Shown here piece after piece: positions 17,880 through 25,996 of a DNA stretch of 64,000 bases. Position 1 is the stretch's first letter; the number at the start of each line of letters is the position of its first letter. The position numbers and the translations under genes were made by a program. The notes below the pieces were generated by a model. It was not told the DNA's origin. It made no database searches and was given only the letters and a program-made list of their open reading frames with translations. The DNA comes from JBHJGM01 sp050331815 (lineage in GTDB: Bacteria > Verrucomicrobiota > Verrucomicrobiia > Opitutales > JBHJGM01): contig JBHJGM010000002.1 of NCBI GenBank assembly GCA_050331815.1, forward strand, positions 62,001-126,000, in the 5' to 3' direction.

Positions 17880-18908
17880 TTAGAAAAAGTTGATGTTTAC
17901 CTCTTCGTCGTTCGAGGCGTCCGAGGGCGTGGCGGCACCTTCGGTGCTGGGGGCGGCGGTGCGCTGGCGCGGCGAATTATCGACCACTAGCCACTGTTGA
18001 AGCGGTTCCTGCCCATCGGGCCAGCGGTCGGTTTCGACGGCGTCCAGGCGGGGGTCGGCTTTGAGCACCTCCGCGCGCTGACCATCAAAATCCAGTTGCA
18101 GGAGTTCGTAGCTGACCTCGGTTTCTTCCCAGGTCTGCGCCTCCTGCATGAAGCCGAACGACTGGCCAGCTTCTGTGAGTTCGAATTTTTCGAAGGGCCG
18201 TACGTTTTGCTCGAACGTCAGCAGGTAGTCGCCGGTGGCGATGCGCTCTTCGCGCGTGTTCAACTCAACTTCTTCGCCCAGCTGCTCATCGAAGATGGTT
18301 ACAAAGCCTTTGCGAGAAAACTCCATGCTGTCTTGCTCACGGTCCATGACCTCAACCATTTCTTCGCGGCCAGAGAGCACACGAAAACCGTAAGGCTCGA
18401 ATTTCTCGGTCTCGTCCGGATATCCGGTCACCGTGATTGGTTGTGCATTCGGTTCGGGAATAACCTCAAAGATCAGCTGCGCGTTGGGCAGTTCGCCGTC
18501 GACGCTCTTCAAGCGCCCGAGGTAGCTCTTAAACTGGATGCGGTAGGGCAGCTCATCGAAGGCAACCAGGCGCGCGCCAAAGGGAATCGGGAAGCGCACG
18601 GGGCGCGGGTTGGGCGGCAGAAACACGAACTGCTTCGTGTTGGCGTCCCAGAAAATCTTGGGCGGGGTAAACAGGTCGTAGAATTCCAGAGGGGTGTCTT
18701 CCGGCGGCTGCAGACGTGTCCACTCGGGGGTGGGGGCGAGGGTGATGTCGGCGGTGACTTCGGCGTAGGTGTCGCCACTGGGCGGCGCGCTGACGGCGGG
18801 GTCGGCGGAGCGGTCCAGCTGCCCCATCTGAAGCATGCCCAGCGCGATGGCAGAACCAAGCAGCACTAGCGCCAGGAGGAAGAGAATCTTGTCGTAGAAC
18901 TGGTTCAT
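17880..18908 (-). CDS. Amuc_1099-like pilus-complex protein
   Basis: 342 residues: a short cytoplasmic start, one transmembrane anchor (ILFLLALVLLGSAIALGML, about 8-26), then a periplasmic domain of mixed beta character with no Cys, and an acidic/low-complexity tail ending VNINFF. The middle (PPKIFWDANTKQFVFLPP, then repeated FEVIPEPN-like strands) resembles no classic Pil protein that I recognise. Identification rests on position: it lies between the secretin and the Amuc_1100-like gene, the same order as in Akkermansia. It may bridge the inner-membrane complex and secretin, as PilP does; that role is inference. Confidence 0.78.
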   Translation of the reverse strand: MNQFYDKILFLLALVLLGSAIALGMLQMGQLDRSADPAVSAPPSGDTYAEVTADITLAPTPEWTRLQPPEDTPLEFYDLFTPPKIFWDANTKQFVFLPPNPRPVRFPIPFGARLVAFDELPYRIQFKSYLGRLKSVDGELPNAQLIFEVIPEPNAQPITVTGYPDETEKFEPYGFRVLSGREEMVEVMDREQDSMEFSRKGFVTIFDEQLGEEVELNTREERIATGDYLLTFEQNVRPFEKFELTEAGQSFGFMQEAQTWEETEVSYELLQLDFDGQRAEVLKADPRLDAVETDRWPDGQEPLQQWLVVDNSPRQRTAAPSTEGAATPSDASNDEEVNINFF

Positions 18909-18951
18909 GAAAGGGGTTGCAACGGGTTTTCGAGCGCGGCTTGCAGGCTGG

Positions 18952-20013
18952 TTAGGGATTCGCGGCTACTTCGACAATCTCGGAGTTGTCGGTGAGGGGC
19001 TCCTTCAGTTCGATGTATTCAACAGTCACGCGAAAGACGGAGGTGTTGGTTTCCACCACGGGTTCAAAAACCTCCTCCACGTCGTCGTCCGAGTCGCTCT
19101 CCAGAAAGTCCTCGCTGAAGTCGATATCGGCGGTGCGGCCACGGTTGCCTCCGGAAGCCGGCTCAACCTCGACCGAGCGGACGACCAGCGGCAGCTGGTA
19201 GGTGCCCAGTTCAATCAGGAAATCGCGCAGAGTGCGGGAGTAGGACTCAAACTCGATCTGGAAGCCGACGGTGCCAATGCGATCGGTTTCGGCGGATATA
19301 GCGGGTTCGATCTCGAAGAGGCCGCGCTGGTCGCGGTTCGAGCGGCGTCCGCCCGTGCCGGTGTTCGGGATGGCGCTTTCGCGACGCAGGCTGGTCAGCT
19401 GCAGCGGGAAGGCCTCAAAATTGTTCGGGTCGAAGTCGACATCGTCTTCGGGCCAGCTGTCGGGCGTGGATTCGAAGAGGGTGCGGCAGAGGTATTCCAC
19501 CACCTGCTGCTGCAGGAAAAGGTTCTCGATCAGCTCACGCTCTTCCGGAGAACCCGACTGGATGCCCGATGGCGGCCAGGAGGTGCCGATGTAGCGGTCG
19601 AAGCCGAATTGAAAATCGTCTGGGAAGCCGATTTCGACGCGCTCGGGCGCGGTGTCGCGGGCGAGTTGGCGCATGCGCACCGGCAGGCGGGTCAGGCTGC
19701 CCACCAGCACTGCCCCACGCAGATTGTCCGGAGCTTCGTCCAGCGCGCCTTGGGCGGCGATGGTTTCGAACAGGCGGGTTTCGTCAGCTTTGAGTTCGGC
19801 GATGTTGGCCTGGGCGCTTTCAACGTTTTCGGGCGTGGGCGCAACCTCGGCCACGCGGGCGCTGTTCACTTGGCTGCGCGCGTTTTCCAAGCGTTCCTCG
19901 GCTTCGCCAGCATCCATCCAGGCCATGACAACCAGCACCACGCCCCCCACAAAGATGAGGGCGCACAGGCCAAGGATCGCGGAGAAAATGGGATTTTCCT
20001 TCAGGAAAGGCAT
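18952..20013 (-). CDS. Amuc_1100-like pilus-associated protein
   Basis: 353 residues: N-terminal transmembrane helix (AILGLCALIFVGGVVLVVMAWM, about 11-32), a coiled-coil-prone helix (AEERLENARSQVNSAR, continuing to about 85), then a periplasmic alpha/beta domain and an acidic C-terminus. The anchor-coil-ferredoxin-like layout is that of PilO. In Akkermansia the gene at this operon position encodes Amuc_1100, a 317-residue protein known for TLR2-dependent host effects; this copy is somewhat longer with an acidic DSDDDVEEVFEP insert. It starts eight bases after the PilM/PilN-like stop. Assignment is from order, length and topology. Confidence 0.8.
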   Translation of the reverse strand: MPFLKENPIFSAILGLCALIFVGGVVLVVMAWMDAGEAEERLENARSQVNSARVAEVAPTPENVESAQANIAELKADETRLFETIAAQGALDEAPDNLRGAVLVGSLTRLPVRMRQLARDTAPERVEIGFPDDFQFGFDRYIGTSWPPSGIQSGSPEERELIENLFLQQQVVEYLCRTLFESTPDSWPEDDVDFDPNNFEAFPLQLTSLRRESAIPNTGTGGRRSNRDQRGLFEIEPAISAETDRIGTVGFQIEFESYSRTLRDFLIELGTYQLPLVVRSVEVEPASGGNRGRTADIDFSEDFLESDSDDDVEEVFEPVVETNTSVFRVTVEYIELKEPLTDNSEIVEVAANP

Positions 20014-20020
20014 GTTGCGC

Positions 20021-21748
20021 TTAAAGGGGTTTTTGCGGGTTGACCTTCAAGGTGAATTCGAAAGTCACCAGACGGGGGTTTTCGTCGAACTTAAAATCAT
20101 CGATGTCGACGACGTAGGGCGAGGCCTCGAAAGAATCCAGCAGATCCTGAATACGCTCGGCAACCTTGTCGGACATCGGCAGCAACGCGTCATCGCCAGA
20201 GAAGCCGCGAATGAGCAGACGCCCGGCCATGCTCAGCTCGATGGCTTCCTGAGGTGCTTGCGGTGTCGACGAGAGCTCGACGGGTCCGTCACTTGGCTGA
20301 GCCAGCACTTGCGGCGTCCGCCGCGGGCGCTCTTCGGCCACACGCTTGACCTCAAGACGGTCCAGCCAGACGTCGTCGGCTTCCCGTAGTTTGCTCTGCA
20401 GATCGCTCAGAAACTCAATCCAGTTGTACTTCGTTTCGGCGAGGCCCTTGAGGTTGTCGATACTGACGGCGAGGACCTCGGCTTCCGCCTTCAAGTCGTT
20501 GAGTTGAACGGTGGTTGATTGCAGCGTGGACGCGCGCGCTTCCAGCGGAGCGACCTTTTCCTCGTAGACCGTGGCGGCCTCGGAAAGGTAGAGCCAAAGC
20601 GGAATCGGCGCCACGGCGGCTGCTGCGGCGGCCAGCACCAGAAACGGCTTTTGTTTGCGGAAGCGGCGTTGCTGTTCGAAGACGGGCGGCAGCAGATTCG
20701 CACCGACCGCGTCCTCGCCCAGGCTGGGCTGCACGGCGGCGCCGACCACTTCGGAAAGCTGGTAGATGCACTCGTTGGCGGCTTCCTCGTTGCAGGAGCC
20801 GCCGATTTCGACGTTGGCCAGCGGATTGAAAAACTCGACCTCGACCTTCTGCTTTTCGATGAGGAATTCAGGCAGGCCCGGCAACAGCGAGCCACGTCCA
20901 GTCAGGAGGATGCGCGAGGGCGGCTTGGCTCCTTTGCGACGGCGATAGTCGACGATACTGCGCGTCACCTCCTGGTTGAGGCGTTTCAGAAAGGTCTCGG
21001 CGTTGTTGCGCAGGGTTTTCCCGGCGGCATCGTCGTCGCTGTAGCTGGTTTCGCCGGAGAAGAAAGCTGTTTTGACGTTCTCGGCCTGAACGAAGGGGCT
21101 GCCGAGATTGTCTGCGATGTTCTGGGTCAGGGTGTTGCCGCCCAGGTTGATGTTGCGCACGTGGAAGCCCTGATCGTTGACAAACATCAGGTTGGACGAG
21201 CGCGCGCCAATGTTGATCAGGAGCGTATCGTCGGCTTCGCCGTTGTAGCGGAACGCGTTGTAGTCTAGCAACGAAGCCGCCTGAATCGATTGTGGGTTGA
21301 TCCCCGCGTTCGCCACGCGGTTACAGAAGTTTTCCGCCTGGTCGGATTTCAGCGCGATGAGCACCACCTCGGCTTCGACACCGTCGTCGGCGATTACCTG
21401 ATGGTCCCAGACCACTTCGTTCAGCGGGTAAGGGATGTTGTTTTGCGCCTCGTAGGCGATGATTTGCGCCCGTCGGGAGGCATCCACGTGAGGCACCTTG
21501 ATGATTTTGGTCAGCAGCAAGTAGCCGGGGGCGATGAGGGTACCGGGCCCGCGAAACTTTCCGCGCGAGGTCAGGTTTCCAATGGCGGCGGTCACCGCGC
21601 CCAGCCATTCGGCTTCGTGCGAGGGATCGTAATCCAGCTCGACGGAGGCAAAATCTTCAAGAACCAGGCCGGAGCCGCGCTGGTCGAACACGGCAGCGGA
21701 GACATGAGTCGATCCGCAATTGATAATCAAGGATTTCGGGGCACTCAT
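20021..21748 (-). CDS. PilM-PilN fusion protein (Amuc_1101-like)
   Basis: 575 residues, joining two proteins that are usually separate. Residues 1-345 are an actin-like PilM ATPase fold (SLIINCGSTHVSAAVF phosphate-1 loop, LLINIGARSSNLMFVND phosphate-2, ILLTGRGSLLPGLPEFL adenosine region). Then comes GANLLPPVFEQQRR, equivalent to the cytoplasmic INLLP motif of PilN that binds PilM, a transmembrane helix (FLVLAAAAAAVAPIPLWLYL, about 372-392), a coiled coil and a PilN/GspL-like periplasmic domain to the end. So the docking partner is tethered covalently. Second gene of the operon; it would link cytoplasmic and periplasmic parts of the machine. Confidence 0.88.
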   Translation of the reverse strand: MSAPKSLIINCGSTHVSAAVFDQRGSGLVLEDFASVELDYDPSHEAEWLGAVTAAIGNLTSRGKFRGPGTLIAPGYLLLTKIIKVPHVDASRRAQIIAYEAQNNIPYPLNEVVWDHQVIADDGVEAEVVLIALKSDQAENFCNRVANAGINPQSIQAASLLDYNAFRYNGEADDTLLINIGARSSNLMFVNDQGFHVRNINLGGNTLTQNIADNLGSPFVQAENVKTAFFSGETSYSDDDAAGKTLRNNAETFLKRLNQEVTRSIVDYRRRKGAKPPSRILLTGRGSLLPGLPEFLIEKQKVEVEFFNPLANVEIGGSCNEEAANECIYQLSEVVGAAVQPSLGEDAVGANLLPPVFEQQRRFRKQKPFLVLAAAAAAVAPIPLWLYLSEAATVYEEKVAPLEARASTLQSTTVQLNDLKAEAEVLAVSIDNLKGLAETKYNWIEFLSDLQSKLREADDVWLDRLEVKRVAEERPRRTPQVLAQPSDGPVELSSTPQAPQEAIELSMAGRLLIRGFSGDDALLPMSDKVAERIQDLLDSFEASPYVVDIDDFKFDENPRLVTFEFTLKVNPQKPL

Positions 21749-21846
21749 TGGCGGGTAAAGCGGCTACAGCCTTTCCCGTCGAGAAAGGCTTTGGCAAGGA
21801 AAAAAGGGATATTGCGATAGGGAAGCGGGAAACCCTGAGGGGGAAC

Positions 21847-22485
21847 TCAGGGACGCGAATCAGGCACGAATGTCGGTGCCTCGCGGTGTATGGGGATCAA
21901 GCGGGAAGGGTCAATTTCTTGCTGCGTCATCAGAATGCCCGCGTTGTCTGCGAGTGAATCCCGAATGGCCGACTTGAAATTCTCTACCGTGGTCTGGGCG
22001 GACTGGTTGTCGTACGGGTCGCCGCCGGGGCGCGCGATGTCATCACCGTCTACTTTAAACTCCACCAGATAGGCGTAGGGGTCGCCGGAGATACGGTCGC
22101 GCTCGAGGATTTCCTGGGGCAGGTAAAAGAAGATGCGTTCCTCTTCATCGGCTTCGACCGCGACCAGGCGGGCGGTCGATGAGTAGGCCTGGATGGACTG
22201 CGAACGCTCGTTCACGAAAGCGATGATCAAAGTGACGTCGACCTTATCGATCCACCGTTCGTTGGGCGCGTCCGGCTTCGGGTTGCTGCCAAAGGCAAAT
22301 TCAACGCCGACTCGGTAGACGTCTTCTTCGAAGATCGGCAGGTCTTCGGTGTCGAAGTCGATGTCGGTCACCTCAACGGTGGGTACTGTTGCAGCAGGCT
22401 GGGCGTGTAGGGGAGTGGCCAGGACTGAAATGGCGCACAGCAAACCAAGGGACAGTCCTCGGGCGGGGTTTGTACCAGAGACCAT
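21847..22485 (-). CDS. Amuc_1102-like exported pilus-operon protein
   Basis: 212 residues with a signal peptide (LSLGLLCAISVLATPLHAQP, cleavage near residue 28). The mature part is a compact beta-rich domain: strands such as VEVTDIDFDTEDLPIF, WIDKVDVTLIIAFVN and YAYLVEFKVDGDDIARPG. No catalytic motif is seen. It is the first gene of the operon, 98 bases before the PilM/PilN fusion, as Amuc_1102 is in Akkermansia. Function unknown; a periplasmic or surface subunit of the pilus-like complex is inferred from position. The promoter must lie in the divergent gap 22486-22633. Confidence 0.78.
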   Translation of the reverse strand: MVSGTNPARGLSLGLLCAISVLATPLHAQPAATVPTVEVTDIDFDTEDLPIFEEDVYRVGVEFAFGSNPKPDAPNERWIDKVDVTLIIAFVNERSQSIQAYSSTARLVAVEADEEERIFFYLPQEILERDRISGDPYAYLVEFKVDGDDIARPGGDPYDNQSAQTTVENFKSAIRDSLADNAGILMTQQEIDPSRLIPIHREAPTFVPDSRP

Positions 22486-22633
22486 TTATCTCGGATAGAA
22501 GTCGCAAAGAGATGGATCAATCCTTTTTTCGAACATTCCACCAGCACCCATCACAGCCGTTGCGAATCATCCATTTGCGTTTCTGATTGTTTGGGCCTGG
22601 TCCACGGGCACCTTCATCGAAAAGTCTGTCTTT

Positions 22634-23131
22634 ATGTCCGCCGCACTGCCCTTCCGCATCAGCACCCTCATCTTTCTTAAAAACGCCGCCGGCGAACTGC
22701 TGCTAATCCAACGCACCAAGGCACCCAACCTCGGTTGCTGGAGCCCGATTGGCGGTAAGCTCGAAATGGGCACGGGGGAGTCACCCTTTGAGTGTGCCGT
22801 GCGTGAGGTTTGGGAGGAGGCCAGTTTGACGATCGCCGCAGACGACCTGCACCTGTTTGGCATGGTCTCGGAGAAGAGCTACGAGGGAGCCGGTCACTGG
22901 CTGATGTTCCTTTTTGACTGCAAGGTGCCACTCCCTGCGTTGCCGCCAGCGATCGAGGAGGGTCCGCTGGCATTTCATTCACGTGAAGCCGTCGCGGGGC
23001 TCAAGATACCGGAAACCGACAGCCAGTTGCTCTGGCCACTGTACGACGCGCATCGGGACGGTTTTACCGCCCTGCGCGCGGACTGTGCGCCGGGCCACAA
23101 ACTCAAGATTACAGTTGAAGAACGTATCTGA
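22634..23131 (+). CDS. Nudix hydrolase
   Basis: 165 residues. The Nudix box begins GGKLEMGTGESPFECAV and ends REVWEEASL; relative to GX5EX7REUXEEXGU it has two extra residues between the first Gly and Glu, while the REUXEE metal-binding core is intact. Family members hydrolyse nucleoside diphosphates linked to another group (oxidised dNTPs, NDP-sugars, coenzymes). The C-terminal part gives no further substrate clue. It stands alone, divergent from the pilus-like operon and 80 bases before pdhA. No clear ribosome binding site precedes the ATG. Confidence 0.85.
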   Translation: MSAALPFRISTLIFLKNAAGELLLIQRTKAPNLGCWSPIGGKLEMGTGESPFECAVREVWEEASLTIAADDLHLFGMVSEKSYEGAGHWLMFLFDCKVPLPALPPAIEEGPLAFHSREAVAGLKIPETDSQLLWPLYDAHRDGFTALRADCAPGHKLKITVEERI

Positions 23132-23211
23132 GACAGTCACCTTGCCAGGCTGAGCTAAGTGCCCGCCGCCGTGGGCTACGCCTCCGACCTACCTGCTAGC
23201 AATTTCGAACC

Positions 23212-24336
23212 GTGGCCAAGAAATCTGCCGCCGTTGAGGCGGAAAACACCATTCAGACGCCGTTTCCGACGGCGGATGCCGACATCGAGGCGCTCGTGGC
23301 GCACGAAGCCAACGCCAGCCTGAGCGCCGAGGATAAGGTTCGCCTGTACACGGACATGGTGCGCATCCGGCGTTTTGAGGAGCGCTGCATCCGCGTTTAC
23401 CAACAAGGCAAAATCGGGGGCTTTTTGCACCTGTACATCGGCCAAGAGGCTCTGGCTGTCGGCACGACCTCCCTCATGCAGGAGAACGACCACGTCATCA
23501 CAGCCTACCGCGACCACGGCCACGCGCTGGCCGTGGGTATGAGTATGAACGAGTGCATGGCCGAGCTCACCGGCAAGCACACGGGCTGTTCCAAGGGCAA
23601 GGGCGGCTCGATGCACTTTTTCGCTCCGGACAAAAATTTCTGGGGCGGGCATGGCATTGTCGGCGGACAGGTTCCGTTGGGTACCGGCCTGGCTTTCGCG
23701 CTGAAGTACAAGGGGTTGTCTGGTTGCTGCCTCACCTTCATGGGTGACGGCGCGGTCAATCAGGGCGCGGTTCACGAGGCATTCAACCTGGCGGCGTTAT
23801 GGGATTTGCCCACGCTTTTCATCATTGAAAACAACGGTTACTCGATGGGCACGAGCGAGGAGCGCTCCTCGGCCCATCCGGGCAGCCTAGCCGAGCGGGC
23901 GCACGGTTACGGCATGGAGAGCGACACGGTCAACGGACACATTCTTTACGAGGTGCGGGCCAAGACGCATGATGCGATGAAGAAGATCCGCGAGACGCAT
24001 CGGCCCATGGTAATCGAAATGTTCACTTACCGTTACCGCGGGCACTCGATGTCGGACCCGGACAAGGCCTATCGTAAAAAGGAGGAAATTCAGGAGTACC
24101 GCCGCACCCGCGATCCGCTGACCGTCTTCGAATCCCAGCTCAAGGACGAAGGCCATCTCGATGATGACAAGGTGGAGGCCATCGACAAAAGCGCGCGGAG
24201 TGAAGCCGACGCCGCTGCGGAATTCGCCGACCAGAGCCCCTTTCCCCCGCCGGAGTCCATCCTCGAGGACATTTACTGGGAGGAAGACAATCGCACCGAA
24301 GAAACGCCCAGTCGCGGCACCATCATTTTCGAATGA
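23212..24336 (+). CDS. pdhA: Pyruvate dehydrogenase E1 alpha subunit
   Basis: 374 residues from GTG 23212. The thiamine-diphosphate motif is clear: GDGAVNQGAVHEAFNLA to IENNGYSMGT (GDG-x~25-NN). The YRDHG segment near residue 100 and the phosphorylation-loop-like YRYRGHSMSDPDKAYR are both as in pyruvate dehydrogenase E1 alpha rather than branched-chain enzymes. Together with E1 beta it decarboxylates pyruvate and reductively acetylates the lipoyl arm of E2. The stop overlaps the next start by four bases (ATGA). Confidence 0.94.
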   Translation: MAKKSAAVEAENTIQTPFPTADADIEALVAHEANASLSAEDKVRLYTDMVRIRRFEERCIRVYQQGKIGGFLHLYIGQEALAVGTTSLMQENDHVITAYRDHGHALAVGMSMNECMAELTGKHTGCSKGKGGSMHFFAPDKNFWGGHGIVGGQVPLGTGLAFALKYKGLSGCCLTFMGDGAVNQGAVHEAFNLAALWDLPTLFIIENNGYSMGTSEERSSAHPGSLAERAHGYGMESDTVNGHILYEVRAKTHDAMKKIRETHRPMVIEMFTYRYRGHSMSDPDKAYRKKEEIQEYRRTRDPLTVFESQLKDEGHLDDDKVEAIDKSARSEADAAAEFADQSPFPPPESILEDIYWEEDNRTEETPSRGTIIFE

Positions 24337-24788
24337 GGCTCAAGGTGAAGTTTGTGTGCCGAGCCTGTTTAACGGCCGTTAGCCTCTGGGCGCTGATGGT
24401 GCCTTTGGGGCTGTGGGCTCAGGCGCAGCCGGCGGCACCCGTTGAGGCAGAGGCGACAGACGCAGCCAAATCAGACGCGAAGGTGTCGAAAGCAACCTCC
24501 GAGACAGCGCAACGCCCGCGCACGCAGACCATCGTCATGCAGCGCGAGGCCAAATCAGACCTGCTGCCGCCCCAGTGGCGCGATTTCGAACTGCGCTTTT
24601 ACCTGAAAGCCGACAGTCTACCGCCGGAATTGCCCCGGGCCCCCGATGGCACCTTTTACATCGACGCGCGACTGGCCCGGCAGGACGCCAATGGCTTCGT
24701 CTTGCGCGAAATCACCTTTCCTGAACTTTTTTCCGAAAACCTCATCTGGCTCCCGGCCCACAACGTGTTGTTTGTAGCCCGGTTGTAG
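24333..24788 (+). CDS. Small exported protein of unknown function between pdhA and pdhB
   Basis: 151 residues. An N-terminal hydrophobic signal (LTAVSLWALMVPLGLWAQAQ, likely cleaved after about residue 31) is followed by an Ala/Glu/Lys-rich linker and a short beta-rich domain with WRDFELRFYLKADSLPPELP and ITFPELFSENLIWLP. I recognise no family. The ATG overlaps the pdhA stop (ATGA) and pdhB begins 11 bases after its stop, so it is translated as part of the pdh operon. An exported protein between two cytoplasmic enzyme subunits is unexpected; a link with metabolism at the membrane is possible but unproven. Confidence 0.7.
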   Translation: MRLKVKFVCRACLTAVSLWALMVPLGLWAQAQPAAPVEAEATDAAKSDAKVSKATSETAQRPRTQTIVMQREAKSDLLPPQWRDFELRFYLKADSLPPELPRAPDGTFYIDARLARQDANGFVLREITFPELFSENLIWLPAHNVLFVARL

Positions 24789-24799
24789 CCCCCGCTCCC

Positions 24800-25774
24800 A
24801 TGCCCGAAGTTACATACCGCGAAGCTGTCAATCAGGCCCTCGATGAAGAACTCGCGCGCGACGAGAATGTCGTGCTGATGGGTGAAGAGGTGGCTCAATT
24901 TGACGGTGCCTACAAGGTCACCCAGGGCCTGCTCAAGAAGTACGGCGAAAAGCGCATCCTCGACACGCCGATCAGCGAGGCAGGCTTTTCGGGTCTGGCC
25001 ATCGGCGCATCCATGCTGGGCATTCGCCCGATCGTTGAGTTCATGTTTTTCAGCTTTGTGTACGTGGCCTTCGACCAGGTTTTCAACAATGCAGCCAGCG
25101 TGCGCTACATGTCCGGCGGGTTGATTTCTTGCCCGGTCGTCTTTCGCGGTCCTTCCAACGGGGGTACGAACGTCGGCGCGACGCACTCCCACACCATCGA
25201 GGCGATCGCCGCCAGCCACCCCGGCATCAAGGTGGTCTGCCCCTCCACGGCCTACGACGCCAAGGGGCTGTTGAAAACCGCCATCCGTGACAACGACCCT
25301 GTCCTCGTGCTGGAGAACACCATTCTCTATAACGACAAGGGCGAGGTGCCCGAAGAGGACTACACCATTCCGCTCGGAGTCGCCGAGGTGAAAAAAGAGG
25401 GTAAGGACCTGTCATTGATTTGTCACGGGCGCGCGACCATGACCTGCCTCAAGGCTGCCGAGATTCTCGAGGATGAGTACGATATCAGCGTCGAGGTGGT
25501 CGACCTGCGCTCCATCCGCCCGCTCGATGAGGAGGCGATCCTGAAATCCGTGCGCAAGACCAACCGCGCCATCTACGTGGAGGAGACCAAGCCGTTTTGC
25601 GGCATCGGGTCGCACATCAACGGCCTGATCCAGGAGAAGGCTTTTGATTATCTGGATGCGCCGCTGCTGCGAGTCTCCACGATGGACGCGCCCCAGATTT
25701 ACTCCATGCCGCTGGAGAAGCTTCAAATCCCCGACGCCCAGCGTGTGGTTAAAAAGGCGATGGAGATTCTTTGA
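24800..25774 (+). CDS. pdhB: Pyruvate dehydrogenase E1 beta subunit
   Basis: 324 residues, normal length. Starts MPEVTYREAVNQALDEELARD; MGEEVAQFDGAYKVTQGLL is characteristic of the beta subunit, as are TPISEAGFSGLAIGASM, the SGGLISCPVVFRGP region and the transketolase C-terminal domain (VVDLRSIRPLDEEAILKSV, VEETKPFCGIGSHI). It pairs with the alpha subunit two genes upstream to form the E1 heterotetramer. Confidence 0.95.
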   Translation: MPEVTYREAVNQALDEELARDENVVLMGEEVAQFDGAYKVTQGLLKKYGEKRILDTPISEAGFSGLAIGASMLGIRPIVEFMFFSFVYVAFDQVFNNAASVRYMSGGLISCPVVFRGPSNGGTNVGATHSHTIEAIAASHPGIKVVCPSTAYDAKGLLKTAIRDNDPVLVLENTILYNDKGEVPEEDYTIPLGVAEVKKEGKDLSLICHGRATMTCLKAAEILEDEYDISVEVVDLRSIRPLDEEAILKSVRKTNRAIYVEETKPFCGIGSHINGLIQEKAFDYLDAPLLRVSTMDAPQIYSMPLEKLQIPDAQRVVKKAMEIL

Positions 25775-25996
25775 AACGCGCAAACACGCGGTGCGGAAGC
25801 GAGTTTTTAGAAAGTCGGAAGGTGGGCCTGCGAAAACATAACTCCGTTTGCTTACCTGAAAGTCTTCGCTCCGCGTTCCTGAGAAATTTACAAAAGCGCT
25901 GCCTGGAAAATTCGCCTGAAATAACTACGCCCTATCTTGTAGCTACAGTGTTTGTGTTCGCACTGCAGGTTTCTGAATTCCCTGTTTTTCATTCCC

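Noticed and set aside
25938..25947. TGTAGCTACA palindrome upstream of the E2 gene
   Set aside because: Too short to separate from chance, and no second copy or partner regulator is seen; it may still lie in a promoter.
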